Shown: in pieces, positions 23,239 to 32,157 of the stretch
Layout: each line of letters starts with the position of its first letter
Numbering within the stretch: position 1 is the stretch's first letter
Assembly: GCA_019414345.1 (NCBI GenBank)
Contig: DXMF01000021.1
Coordinates: 1 to 64,000 of the forward strand
Origin: Collinsella sp.
GTDB taxonomy: Bacteria; Actinomycetota; Coriobacteriia; Coriobacteriales; Coriobacteriaceae
Length of the DNA stretch: 64,000 nucleotides
Reading direction: 5' to 3'
Program-made: the position numbers and the translations under genes
Notes under the pieces: model-generated
Told to the model about the DNA's origin: nothing
Seen by the model: the letters and a program-made list of their open reading frames with translations, nothing else
Databases searched by the model: none

Positions 23239-25242
23239 ATGTCGAAGCAAGCGGTCGTTGGAATCTTGGCGCATGTCGATGCTGGCAAGACCACGCTGGC
23301 CGAGGCCATGCTGTTCGATGCGGGTCGCATTCGTAAGCGCGGCCGCGTGGACGATGGCGATTCGCATCTGGACACTGACGCGATTGAGCGCGAGCGCGGC
23401 ATTACGATTTTCTCGTCGCAGGCCGTGCTCGACCACGGTGATACCCGCGTCATGCTCGTGGATGCACCGGGGCATGTCGATTTTTCTGCCGAGGCGGAGC
23501 GCACGCTGCGCGCACTCGACTACGCGATTTTAGTTGTGGGCGCCAACGACGGCGTGCAGGGGCACACCGAAACCCTGTGGCGCCTGCTTGCGCGCTATGA
23601 CATTCCGACGTTCATCTATATCAACAAAACCGATTTGGAGAATCCCGGCCGCGATGTTTTGCTGGCACAACTTGGGCGGCGTCTTTCCGAAGGCTGCCTG
23701 GATGCCAACGAACTGCTGGAGGGCGGCGCCGTTCAGGAGGACGCTGCTGCGTTGGACGAGGCGGCGCTCGAGGAGTTTCTTGAGGCAGGTGAGCTTTCCG
23801 TCGCAACGCTGTCGCGCATGGTTGCCGAGCGCAAGCTCTTTCCCTGCTTTGCCGGCTCGGCGCTCAAGGACCAGGGCGTGAGCGAGCTGCTGGATGGCAT
23901 ATGCGTGCTGATGCGCGAACAGATATGGCTTCCGGAGTTTGCCGCGCGCGTCTATCGTGTCAGCCGCGGGGATCGCGGCGAGCGCTTGGCATGGGTTAAA
24001 GTGACCGGCGGCACGCTGTGTGCAAAACAGATGATCAGCGGACGTTCCGGTGCCGAGGCATGGGAGCAGAAGGTCGATCAGGTGCGCATCTATAACGGCG
24101 AAAAGTATGAGCTTGCCCAAGAAGTTGCTGCTGGCGGTATTTGTGCTGTGACGGGTCTTGCGCACGTTCGCCCAGGGGACGCCCTGGGCGCGGAGCCCGT
24201 GTGCGATGCGCCCGTCATCGCTCCGGTCCTCACCTATACGGTGCTTCCGGGCGAACACGATGTCCATGCGGTGTTTAAAGCACTGACTGAGTTGGCGGAC
24301 GAAGATCCCATGCTCGGCGTAAGCTGGAATACTCATCTGGAGCAGATTCACCTGCAGCTGATGGGCGCCGTGCAACTCGAGGTCGTGCAGCGGGTGTTGG
24401 CCGATCGCTTTGGCCTTTCGATTTCGTTTGAGCCCGGCGGCATTCTCTATAAGGAGACCATTTCGCAGCCGGTCGAGGGCGTGGGCCACTTTGAGCCACT
24501 GCGCCACTATGCCGAGGTGCATCTGAGCCTGGAGCCGTTGCCGGCGGGTTCGGGCGTGCAGTTTGGCACCGTGACTTCGACCGACGAGCTCGATCTTAAC
24601 TGGCAGCGTCTGGCGCTCACCAACGCCATGGAGCGCGATCACCTGGGCGTGCTGACCGGCTCGCCCATCACCGATGTGCGCATTACGCTCACGGGCGGCC
24701 GCGCGCATGCCAAACACACCGAGGGCGGCGATTTTCGCCAGGCCACGTACCGCGCGATTCGCCAGGGGCTCATGCAGGCGCGTGAGGCCGGCGCGGCGGT
24801 GCTGTTGGAGCCGTGGTATCGCTTTGAGCTCGAGGTGCCGGGGGAGTGTGTGGGCAGGGCGTTGTCAGACGCCACGCGTATGGGAGCCGAGTACGAGCCG
24901 CCGACGATGGCGGGCGAACGGGCAAAGCTTGTGGGTCGCGTGCCGGCATCCGAGGTGCAGGATTATGCGCTGGAGGTGGCCGCTTACACGAGTGGTCGCG
25001 GGCATCTGTACCTGGAGTTTGCCGGCTATGCGGCATGCCATGATGCCGAGCGCGTCATCGAGACTGTCGCCTATGAGCCCGAGGCCGATCTACCCAACGC
25101 GCCCGACTCGGTCTTTTGCTCTCACGGCGCTGGCTACACGGTCAAATGGTACGACGTGCCCGCCGCGGCGCACGTAAAGGTCGATCCCGCCACCTTCCGC
25201 CCCTGGCGAGCGGCGGACGTCGAGTTTTTCGGCCATAGGTGA
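23239..25242 (+). CDS. Tet(M)/EF-G-like ribosomal-protection-type GTPase
   Basis: A 667-aa translational GTPase resembling Tet(M)/Tet(O)/Tet(W). It opens with VGILAHVDAGKTTLAEAMLF and has ERERGITIFS, DAPGHVDFSAE and NKTDLE, the G1-G4 motifs. Domain IV and V-like regions include the TetM-type HYAEVHL and GGRAHAKHTEGGDFRQATYRAIRQGLM. It is slightly longer than Tet(M) (639 aa). Many gut Firmicutes and Actinobacteria carry chromosomal relatives whose resistance role is untested. No mobile element, leader peptide or attenuator is seen upstream, which argues for a chromosomal housekeeping paralogue over an acquired tet gene. Confidence 0.8.
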   Translation: MSKQAVVGILAHVDAGKTTLAEAMLFDAGRIRKRGRVDDGDSHLDTDAIERERGITIFSSQAVLDHGDTRVMLVDAPGHVDFSAEAERTLRALDYAILVVGANDGVQGHTETLWRLLARYDIPTFIYINKTDLENPGRDVLLAQLGRRLSEGCLDANELLEGGAVQEDAAALDEAALEEFLEAGELSVATLSRMVAERKLFPCFAGSALKDQGVSELLDGICVLMREQIWLPEFAARVYRVSRGDRGERLAWVKVTGGTLCAKQMISGRSGAEAWEQKVDQVRIYNGEKYELAQEVAAGGICAVTGLAHVRPGDALGAEPVCDAPVIAPVLTYTVLPGEHDVHAVFKALTELADEDPMLGVSWNTHLEQIHLQLMGAVQLEVVQRVLADRFGLSISFEPGGILYKETISQPVEGVGHFEPLRHYAEVHLSLEPLPAGSGVQFGTVTSTDELDLNWQRLALTNAMERDHLGVLTGSPITDVRITLTGGRAHAKHTEGGDFRQATYRAIRQGLMQAREAGAAVLLEPWYRFELEVPGECVGRALSDATRMGAEYEPPTMAGERAKLVGRVPASEVQDYALEVAAYTSGRGHLYLEFAGYAACHDAERVIETVAYEPEADLPNAPDSVFCSHGAGYTVKWYDVPAAAHVKVDPATFRPWRAADVEFFGHR

Positions 25243-25273
25243 TAGAGGGTCAGTCTCTTTGTCGCATCCTGTT

Positions 25274-25300
25274 GGTATAACTCGGTATAAGTTGATATAA
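25274..25300 (+). promoter_or_regulatory. Three tandem 10-bp repeats in AAA-ATPase promoter
   Basis: GGTATAA, GGTATAA and GATATAA occur exactly 10 bp apart (25274, 25284, 25294). One helical turn per repeat places all on one face of the DNA. They may be protein-binding sites or stacked -10-like elements controlling the downstream ATPase gene. Confidence 0.5.
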
Positions 25301-25335
25301 CTGTTACTAGGGTTTGCCAATCCGAGGAGGCCGAC

Positions 25336-26454
25336 ATGAATCCAAATCCCTTTAAGCCCACGGCTGGCAAGCGGCCTCCGATACTCATTGGCCGCGAGTC
25401 GGTCATCGAAGATTTCGAGGAAGGGCTCGATAACGGCGCCGGAGCGCCGGGTAGGCTCATGCTCATTACGGGAAACCGCGGCTGCGGCAAAACGGTTCTC
25501 CTGCGGGAGCTGCAACGTCTAGCCAGCGAGCGCGGATGGGCGGTTATCTCCGATTCCGCTTCGCTTGGCTTATGCGACCGCTTAGCCGACGCGCTTCGCT
25601 CGAATAAACCCGTTGTGACGTCAATGGAGTTCGGGCCGTCGTTTGGCCGGATGTCGGTCGAGGCGGCGCGAGCAAAGGGCGAGACGTTACGAGGGCTGGT
25701 CAACGAGCGCCTCAAGAAGCTCGGTCCAGGCAAGGGCATACTGTTTGCGATTGACGAGGCGCAGTCTGCGTCTATCGAGGAGCTGGCGGCTCTTGCCGTT
25801 CTCTATCAGCAGGTGCTCGGAGACCAGGATGCCACGGGCTTGTCCGATAGCGATCAGCGCGGTCTTGCGCTGGTGCTCGCCGGCTTACCCAGCATGGTTG
25901 ACGATCTGCTCGAAGAGCCGAGCGTAACGTTTTTGCGGCGTGCCCAGCAGCGTACGCTGGGGGCGATATCTTTGCCCAAGGTGCGCGATTCATATATCCA
26001 GACGGTCAAAGACGCTGGTCTTTACGTTGACGCGGAGACGGCGGACCTTGCGGCACACAAGAGCATGGGGCATCCCTATATGGTTCAGTTGGTGGGCTAT
26101 TACATGTGGCGCTCTGCCGTCCGGCGTGGCTCTCAGGTCATTGAAAGGTGCGATGTCGAGAATGGCCATGCGGATGCCGTCTCCGAGTTCTACGAAGCGG
26201 TCGACGCGCCCCTGTATTATGGATTGCGCAGTCCGCAACGCCTCTTTATCGAGGCCATGGCTGCTGACGAGGGTAAACCGACGCGTATGGCGGATATCAT
26301 TGAGCGCTGCGACCGTACTCAGAGTTGGGCGAGCAAATATCGCGCAAGCCTGATTCGCGAGCGCGTCATCGAGGCTGCCGGATACGGTCTCGTCCGGTTT
26401 ACTGTGCCCATGCTGGGCGAGTACATCCGCGACCGAGTTTTATGGCATGAGTAG
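25336..26454 (+). CDS. ORC/CDC6-like AAA ATPase, paralogue 1
   Basis: A 372-aa STAND/ORC-type P-loop ATPase of unknown role. After an N-terminal anchor (NPFKPTAGKRPPILIGRESVIEDF), Walker A is GNRGCGKTVLL and Walker B is ILFAIDEAQ. The sensor-like stretch LALVLAGLPSMV and FLRRAQQRTLG precede a C-terminal helical winged-helix region ending YIRDRVLWHE. The protein shares order and motifs with the gene at 29001-30101, including NPF and FLRRAQQ. The start follows GAGGAGG. Its stop codon overlaps the UvrA2 start (ATGAGTAG), implying coupled translation. Confidence 0.75.
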   Translation: MNPNPFKPTAGKRPPILIGRESVIEDFEEGLDNGAGAPGRLMLITGNRGCGKTVLLRELQRLASERGWAVISDSASLGLCDRLADALRSNKPVVTSMEFGPSFGRMSVEAARAKGETLRGLVNERLKKLGPGKGILFAIDEAQSASIEELAALAVLYQQVLGDQDATGLSDSDQRGLALVLAGLPSMVDDLLEEPSVTFLRRAQQRTLGAISLPKVRDSYIQTVKDAGLYVDAETADLAAHKSMGHPYMVQLVGYYMWRSAVRRGSQVIERCDVENGHADAVSEFYEAVDAPLYYGLRSPQRLFIEAMAADEGKPTRMADIIERCDRTQSWASKYRASLIRERVIEAAGYGLVRFTVPMLGEYIRDRVLWHE

Positions 26455-28960
26455 GGTGATAAAGGTGACGGAACAGAAGATGAGCCCGCAGGCTATCGAG
26501 GTGCGTGGCGCGCGCGTCCATAACCTTAAGGACGTCGATATCGATATCCCGCTGGGAAAGCTCGTGGGTATTGCCGGCGTGTCGGGTTCGGGCAAGAGTT
26601 CGCTGGCGCTGGGGGTTCTTTATGCCGAGGGTTCGCGTCGCTACTTGGAAGCACTCAGCACCTATACTCGACGTCGCCTGACACAGGCCGAACACGCCCA
26701 GGTGGATGAGGTCTTGCACGTGCCGGCGGCGCTCGCATTGCATCAGCGCCCCAGCGTGCCGGGCGTGCGTTCCACTTTTGGCACCATGACCGAGCTCAAC
26801 AACAGCCTGCGTCTGCTCTTTAGCCGCTGCGCCCATCACGTGTGCCCGCACTGCGGGGCGCGCGTGGAGCCGAGCCTTAACGTGGCTGCGGGCCTGTCGC
26901 TCACGTGTCCGATATGCGGCCGCGAGTTCTACGCGCCGAGTGCCGAGGATTTGGCTTTCAATAGCGGTGGTGCGTGCCCTACCTGCGGCGGCACCGGTGT
27001 CATGCGCGAGGTGGACGAAGCGAGCCTGGTGCCCGACGAGTCAAAGACCATCAACGAGGGTGCAGTGCTTCCCTGGGGTACGCTCATGTGGGATCTGATG
27101 AAGCAGGTGGCAGGCGAGATGGGCGTACGCACCGACGTACCGTTTAACCAGCTCACGCCTCAAGAGCGCGATATCGTGTTCCACGGCCCGGCGGTCAAGA
27201 AGCACATTCTCTACGTTCCCAAAAACGGCGAGGGCGCCACGCCGCTCGACTTCACCTATTACAACGCCGTCTATACCGTCGAGAATGCGCTCGCCAAGGT
27301 TAAGGACGACAAGGGCCTCAAACGCGTTGCGCGCTTTTTGCGCGAGGGCCCATGCCGCGACTGCAGCGGCACGCGTCTCTCCGAGGCTGCGCGCCAGCCT
27401 CAGGTGCGCGGTATCAATCTGGCACAGGCCGGGGCCATGACGCTTGGTGATGCGGTCGAGTGGGTGCGCGGGGTGCCCTCATCCTTGCCGGTCGAGATGC
27501 GGCCCATGGCGATGGATATCTGCGATTCATTTTTGGGCGCGGCCCGTCGCCTGGTCGACTTGGGTCTCGATTACCTTTCACTCGACCGCGCTGGTGCCAC
27601 GCTCTCCACGGGTGAGCGCCAGCGCGTGCAACTCGCCCGCGTGGTGCGCAACCGATCGACGGGCGTGCTCTATGTGCTGGACGAGCCTTCGATCGGCTTG
27701 CATCCCGCCAATGTCGACGGCTTGGTGGGCGTGATGCGCGATCTGGTGGATGACGGCAACACCGTGGTTGTTGTCGACCACGATACGCGCGTACTGGTGG
27801 AAGCCGACTATCTGGTCGAGATGGGCCCCGTTGCCGGAGCGGGTGGTGGTAATGTGATTGCCGCTGGCACGGTAGACGAGGTCGAGCAATCGCAGGGCAG
27901 CCGCATCGCCCCGTTTTTGCGCGCCGAGCCCAAGCGCTTGCGTCCGCAGGTGACTGACGAGGAAATGTTCGACCAGGGCCACATCCGTATGGCAACCGAT
28001 ACCATCCATACCGTCAAACCGCTCGAAGTCGATATCCCGCGCGGCCGTCTCGTTGCGGTGACGGGCGTTTCGGGTTCGGGCAAGACGACGCTGGTGCTTG
28101 AGACGCTCATTCCGGCACTCAAGGCGCAGGCAGATGGCGAGCGTCTGCCAAGACACGTGCGCTGGGTCGATGCCGAAGGCATTGCCCGCGCCAACCTGAT
28201 TGACGCCACTCCCATCGGCGCCAACGTGCGCTCGACGGTGGCGACTTATGCCGACATCCATGATGAGCTGCGTCGCGCCTTCGCCCGTACGCCCGAAGCC
28301 AAGGCAGCCGGCTACAAGGCGGGCGCCTTCAGTTACAACACTGGCGCCTTGCGCTGCCCTACGTGTGACGGCACGGGCTCGATATCGCTCGACGTGCAGT
28401 TTTTGCCCGACGTCGAGATCGTCTGCCCGGCATGTCGCGGCTCGCGTTATGCAGACGCGGCTTCGCATATCCATCGCGAGGGCAAGGACGGGAGTCTGCT
28501 TACGTTGCCGCAGCTCATGGACATGAGTGTGGACGAGGCCCTCGACGCCACGGTGGGACTCAAGAAGGTTCAGGCGCGCTTGCAGACCTTGCACGACCTG
28601 GGCCTGGGCTATCTCACACTCGGTGAGCCCACACCGGCGCTCTCGGGCGGCGAGGCGCAGCGTCTTAAGCTTGCGAGCGAGATGGGTCGCGTGCAGGATG
28701 ATGCCGTATTCGTATTCGACGAGCCCACGATCGGCCTGCATCCGCTCGATGTTCAGGTGTTGCTGAACGTGTTTGACGGTCTCGTTGCCAAGGGCGCCAC
28801 GGTTATCGTGATCGAGCACGATCTCGACCTTATCCGTAACGCCGATTACGTGATCGACATGGGCCCGGGCGGTGGTGGCGCCGGCGGGCAAATCGTCTGC
28901 GCCGGTACGCCAGGCGACATCGCGGCCTGCTCCAAGAGCATTACCGGTCGCTACCTATAG
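26447..28960 (+). CDS. UvrA2-type excinuclease subunit A paralogue
   Basis: An 837-aa double-ABC protein of the UvrA family. Both ATPase halves are present: Walker A GVSGSGKSS and GVSGSGKTT, signatures LSTGERQRVQLARVV and LSGGEAQRLKLASEM, and Walker B LYVLDEPSIGL and VFVFDEPTIGL. Zinc modules CPHCG/CPICG and CPTCDGTG/CPACRG occur in order. Length is about 100 aa below UvrA because the UvrB-binding insertion after the first CPHCG is reduced to about 20 residues, as in UvrA2-type proteins linked to drug or DNA-damage tolerance. The first ATG (26447) is coupled to the upstream stop; ATG 26480 (MSPQAIEV) is an alternative that better matches UvrA N-termini. Confidence 0.87.
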   Translation: MSRVIKVTEQKMSPQAIEVRGARVHNLKDVDIDIPLGKLVGIAGVSGSGKSSLALGVLYAEGSRRYLEALSTYTRRRLTQAEHAQVDEVLHVPAALALHQRPSVPGVRSTFGTMTELNNSLRLLFSRCAHHVCPHCGARVEPSLNVAAGLSLTCPICGREFYAPSAEDLAFNSGGACPTCGGTGVMREVDEASLVPDESKTINEGAVLPWGTLMWDLMKQVAGEMGVRTDVPFNQLTPQERDIVFHGPAVKKHILYVPKNGEGATPLDFTYYNAVYTVENALAKVKDDKGLKRVARFLREGPCRDCSGTRLSEAARQPQVRGINLAQAGAMTLGDAVEWVRGVPSSLPVEMRPMAMDICDSFLGAARRLVDLGLDYLSLDRAGATLSTGERQRVQLARVVRNRSTGVLYVLDEPSIGLHPANVDGLVGVMRDLVDDGNTVVVVDHDTRVLVEADYLVEMGPVAGAGGGNVIAAGTVDEVEQSQGSRIAPFLRAEPKRLRPQVTDEEMFDQGHIRMATDTIHTVKPLEVDIPRGRLVAVTGVSGSGKTTLVLETLIPALKAQADGERLPRHVRWVDAEGIARANLIDATPIGANVRSTVATYADIHDELRRAFARTPEAKAAGYKAGAFSYNTGALRCPTCDGTGSISLDVQFLPDVEIVCPACRGSRYADAASHIHREGKDGSLLTLPQLMDMSVDEALDATVGLKKVQARLQTLHDLGLGYLTLGEPTPALSGGEAQRLKLASEMGRVQDDAVFVFDEPTIGLHPLDVQVLLNVFDGLVAKGATVIVIEHDLDLIRNADYVIDMGPGGGGAGGQIVCAGTPGDIAACSKSITGRYL

Positions 28961-28961
28961 A

Positions 28962-28996
28962 CAATGAGGCAAAGGGACAGCCCCTTTGCCTCATTG
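28962..28996. terminator. Bidirectional hairpin between uvrA2 and AAA ATPase 2
   Basis: CAATGAGGCAAAGGG pairs perfectly with its inverse at 28982-28996 around ACAGC. It overlaps the uvrA2 end and lies between two convergent genes. It resembles the GGGACAG-type REP hairpins elsewhere in the window. T-runs are short, so its terminator strength is uncertain. Confidence 0.55.
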
Positions 28997-29000
28997 ATGC

Positions 29001-30101
29001 CTATTTCACGCACTGAGCGGCGAGATAGTCGCGGAAGAATGGCAATTCAAAAGCGACGATTCCGCGCCCGCGTTCTCCAATGATGCCGGCATCTATCATG
29101 CGGCGTCGGTAGCGGGAGACCTGCTGCGGCGAACGCTTAAGGCGCTCGACAAGGTCAGCGGTGGTGGACTCTTCCTCGTCATCGAGCATGGCGATGAGGA
29201 ATCGCTTGTCCTCTGCAGTGAGTTCCCGATAGGTTGCCGCAAGGATTCGGTCGTCCATCTCGTCACGCGCGATTTTGATTCCCAGGTCAAAGTCGCGTGA
29301 CGAGATTTCCTTCGAATCGCTTGTGAGATCCCAGGCACGGTAGCCTACGAGTTGCAATAGGAAGGGAAAACCAGAGATCGAGCGAACGGCTCTATCGATT
29401 CCCTCAGCATCTGCCAGGCGATCGTTTTCCTGAATTGTGCGAATCAAGGCCTCGCGTACGTCATAGTCGGCAATGCGACCCAGATGATATTGTTGGGCGC
29501 GGCGAAGGAACGAGACCGTCTTGTGGTTCAGCAACGTCGAGACGTTGTTGGGAAGTCCCGCCATGAGCAGGGCGACGCGTTTCCCATCGGTCACAAAGTG
29601 CTGATACGTCGCTGCAAGCTGAATCATCTCGTCGAGTGTCGGGTCCACCTCGTCAACCGTGACGAGCAGACCGGTGCCCGCCTCGTTGAGCTGGTCGATG
29701 ATGTCGCTCATGCGATAACGCCAGGTTGAGGCATCGTGAACGCGATTGACCTCGATGCTGCCGAGCGGTGCAATTCCGAGGCCGGTGACTTCGAAGTGGG
29801 TGGACGAGTCGATGAGATGGGCTGCGGCACGTTTCGTCCCGAGCTCGATTTCCTCAAGCATTCCCGGGAGCGCGGTCGTCTTTACGGCTATCCAGCCGTG
29901 GGATTCCGCCCTTGTCGCGAGCGACGACATGAGAGCGGTTTTACCGGTTCCACGCGCGCCCGAGAAGATCGAGGTCAATTCTGGGCGCCTGCGCTGGCTC
30001 AAGAAGGCACGGTCCAAATCCCGAATAATCTGTTGTCTGCCAGCGAGATGGGCAGGAACCTCACCAAAACTAGGGGTAAACGGGTTTTCGAGGTATTTCA
30101 C
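29001..30101 (-). CDS. ORC/CDC6-like AAA ATPase, paralogue 2
   Basis: A 366-aa P-loop ATPase similar in layout to the gene at 25336. It starts with GTG and MKYLENPFTPSFGEVPAHLAGR, then Walker A GARGTGKTALMS and Walker B LLVTVDEVDP, a short linker, VALLMAGLPNN and FLRRAQQYHLGRI, and a C-terminal winged helix (TADLVERLKRSPQQVSRYRRRMIDAG). GGAGAG provides the ribosome site. It faces the uvrA2 gene tail to tail and is 40 nt from it. Function unknown; related proteins in gut Actinobacteria are annotated only as ATP-binding. Confidence 0.75.
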   Translation of the reverse strand: MKYLENPFTPSFGEVPAHLAGRQQIIRDLDRAFLSQRRRPELTSIFSGARGTGKTALMSSLATRAESHGWIAVKTTALPGMLEEIELGTKRAAAHLIDSSTHFEVTGLGIAPLGSIEVNRVHDASTWRYRMSDIIDQLNEAGTGLLVTVDEVDPTLDEMIQLAATYQHFVTDGKRVALLMAGLPNNVSTLLNHKTVSFLRRAQQYHLGRIADYDVREALIRTIQENDRLADAEGIDRAVRSISGFPFLLQLVGYRAWDLTSDSKEISSRDFDLGIKIARDEMDDRILAATYRELTAEDKRFLIAMLDDEEESTTADLVERLKRSPQQVSRYRRRMIDAGIIGERGRGIVAFELPFFRDYLAAQCVK

Positions 30102-30124
30102 AAGGCTCTCCTTTCACACCGCCG

Positions 30125-30148
30125 TTTAACTTCATTTTACTTTAGTTA
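30125..30148. promoter_or_regulatory. Inverted repeat upstream of AAA ATPase 2
   Basis: TTAACT (30125-30130) and AGTTAA (30143-30148) flank an AT-rich 12-nt spacer in the divergent region. They may be an operator for the minus-strand gene. Confidence 0.35.
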
Positions 30149-30218
30149 ATTCTGATTAAAAATGAGGGCTCTTTATCTAGAGCATCAATTAGGCGTGCGT
30201 GCCATCGGCGTGGCGCTT

Positions 30219-30253
30219 GAATGTAACAAAGGGAAAGTTCCTTTGTCACATTC
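30219..30253 (-). terminator. GGGAA-type hairpin at trmL end
   Basis: GAATGTAACAAAGG and CCTTTGTCACATTC (one A-G change that becomes a G-U pair in the minus-strand RNA) enclose GAAAGTT. It overlaps the trmL stop codon and resembles REP-type elements with the AAAGGGA word. No long T-run. Confidence 0.45.
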
Positions 30254-30845
30254 CCGGAAAGCCTGTTTGGCGCAGAGCCTCGTAGAGGACGATGGCGGCG
30301 CTGTTGGAGAGGTTGAGTGCGCTGATGCGGTAGTCGTTCGGATTGACGAAGTTGCCGCAGATGTCCTGTTGAAGGATGGCCTCGTGGCTGTCCTCGGTAT
30401 GCCCCAGCGATTCCTCGTGGGTTTCCCAGGCCTCGGCGTTGTCAAGCGAATCGCAATCGCGCAGCATCGGGATGCGCTCGCAGCACGTGGGCGCTGCAGC
30501 GAGTAGCTCCTCGGGAATGCCCGAGCTCTCGCTGCCAAAGACCAAGTAGTCGCCATCGCGGTAGGTACTCTGCGCATAGGTGCGGCGTGCCTTTTTGGTC
30601 AGCAGATGCAGGCGTTCGTCGGCAGGGGAGAGGTCATTGCGCGCAAGGAAGTCCTCCCAGCCGGCATAGGTCGTCACGTCCAAGTTTTGCCAGTAGCCCA
30701 GGCCGGCGCGACGTACCGTCTTGTCGTCGAGCGAAAACCCCAGCGGCTCCACCAGATGCAGGCGGGTGCCGGTAACCACGCAGGTGCGGCCGATATTGCC
30801 CGTATTGGCCGGAATCTCGGGCGCATACAGCACAATGTTGAACAT
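30246..30845 (-). CDS. trmL: TrmL tRNA (cytidine34/uridine34-2'-O)-methyltransferase
   Basis: SPOUT-class (knotted) methyltransferase of 199 aa that modifies the wobble base of leucine tRNAs. It opens with MFNIVLYAPEIPANTGNIGR and continues with LHLVEPLGFSLDDKTVRRAGLGYW. Then come LVFGSESSGIPEELL and, near the end, RISALNLSNSAAIVLYEALRQ, which are the SpoU/TrmD-like SAM-binding knot motifs. A 30-residue insertion (ETHEESLGHTEDSHEAILQQD) lengthens the variable loop before the last motif. The ATG at 30845 follows AAGGAG. Confidence 0.92.
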   Translation of the reverse strand: MFNIVLYAPEIPANTGNIGRTCVVTGTRLHLVEPLGFSLDDKTVRRAGLGYWQNLDVTTYAGWEDFLARNDLSPADERLHLLTKKARRTYAQSTYRDGDYLVFGSESSGIPEELLAAAPTCCERIPMLRDCDSLDNAEAWETHEESLGHTEDSHEAILQQDICGNFVNPNDYRISALNLSNSAAIVLYEALRQTGFPGM

Positions 30846-30865
30846 GAATCTCCTTGGCTCAGAAC

Positions 30866-30901
30866 GAAAAACCACCACGAAGGGCACCTTCGTGGTGGTT
30901 T
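30866..30901 (-). terminator. Terminator of the CobW gene
   Basis: A perfect 15-bp stem (AAACCACCACGAAGG and its complement, 3-nt loop) is followed on the minus strand by TTTTTCG. It ends the gene at 30941. Confidence 0.85.
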
Positions 30902-30940
30902 GGCAGTTACATAGGCGGAAAAATGCCCGCTTGGATAAAC

Positions 30941-32071
30941 CTAGGCGCGGTGCCAGTCGGTCAGGCAGGCATCGAGGGAGGCGATGAGCGCGTCCTTGTC
31001 CATGTGACGGCCGATGATGCACAGGCTCGTCATGCGGTCGCCCGTCTCGTCGTCCCAAATTTGCATGATCTCGGGGTTCTCGTCGATGATCTTCTGCTTC
31101 TCGCCCTCGGGCGCGGAGTCAACGAACAGGCCGTTCTCCATCAGGCGCATCTGGTGGCCGGCCTGCTCAAACATGTAGCACATGTCCGGATCACCGGTCT
31201 GCCACAGCGGACCCTTGACGCGGATGACCTCGTCGGGCCACTCCTGCTCAACAAAATCAGTGAACTTCTGCAGGTCAAACGGCTTGCGGCGCGAGTACAC
31301 AAAGGTCTCGATGTCGTACTCGAGCACTTCGGGGTCGTCGTGCTCCTCGGGATGCTCCATGGCCTCGATCCAGGCGGCGGAGTTGTAGGCGCGCATAAAG
31401 TCGAAGCGGTCGGTATCGAGCAGCTCCTCCATGGGGACCTCGCCGTTTTGGGCCTCGACGATCACGGCGTCCTTCTGCAGGCTGCGCACGATGGCCTTGA
31501 GCTCGGCGATCTGCTCGGGCGTCACGGTATCGGTCTTGTTGAGGATCAGCGTGGAGCAAAACTCGATCTGCTGGATGAGCAGGCTTTCGATGTCGTCCTC
31601 GTCGATATCCTCGGCCAGCAGGTCGCGGCCACCGTTGAACTCGTCGTACATGCGGGCGCAGTCGACCACGGCCACGATGTTGTCGAGCGCGAGTTTGGGC
31701 TCGCCGCCCACCTTGGCCTCGTCGCAGAAGCTCGAGATGGTGTAGGCGATGGGGATAGGCTCGCAAATACCCGAGGCCTCGATGATGATGTAGTCGAACT
31801 TGCCCGAATCGGTGATGCCCTGCAGCTGGTTGGCCAGGTCGTCCGAAAGCGTGCAGCAGATGCAGCCGTTGGTGAGCGGGATGAGGTCGTCGGTCTCGGA
31901 AAGGCCGCCGTCGGCGATAAGGCTGGCGTCAACGTTGATCTCGCCGATATCGTTGACGATCACGGCGGCGCGGATGCCGCCGTCGTTAGCGAGGATGTGG
32001 TTGAGCAGCGTGGTCTTGCCGGCACCGAGGTATCCGGTAAGCATGATGATCTTCACGGGTTTGTTGGGCAT
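30941..32071 (-). CDS. CobW/P47K family GTPase (metallochaperone)
   Basis: A 376-aa GTPase of the COG0523 group. Walker A is GYLGAGKTTLLNH, the metal-binding motif is GCICCT (CxCC type), and the guanine-specificity motif is NKTD. The CobW C-terminal domain follows. Members deliver zinc or cobalt to metalloenzymes under limitation. There is no cobalamin gene nearby, so zinc supply is the more likely role. The ATG at 32071 follows AAAGGAGGG; a slightly earlier in-frame ATG is less favoured. It carries its own terminator. Confidence 0.88.
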   Translation of the reverse strand: MPNKPVKIIMLTGYLGAGKTTLLNHILANDGGIRAAVIVNDIGEINVDASLIADGGLSETDDLIPLTNGCICCTLSDDLANQLQGITDSGKFDYIIIEASGICEPIPIAYTISSFCDEAKVGGEPKLALDNIVAVVDCARMYDEFNGGRDLLAEDIDEDDIESLLIQQIEFCSTLILNKTDTVTPEQIAELKAIVRSLQKDAVIVEAQNGEVPMEELLDTDRFDFMRAYNSAAWIEAMEHPEEHDDPEVLEYDIETFVYSRRKPFDLQKFTDFVEQEWPDEVIRVKGPLWQTGDPDMCYMFEQAGHQMRLMENGLFVDSAPEGEKQKIIDENPEIMQIWDDETGDRMTSLCIIGRHMDKDALIASLDACLTDWHRA

Positions 32072-32157
32072 GTGCCCTCCTTTGTTAGACATGGCTTACA
32101 GTTGAATCATATGCCAAACGCCTGCTCTTATACCCACGCGCTGGCAAATAACACAGG

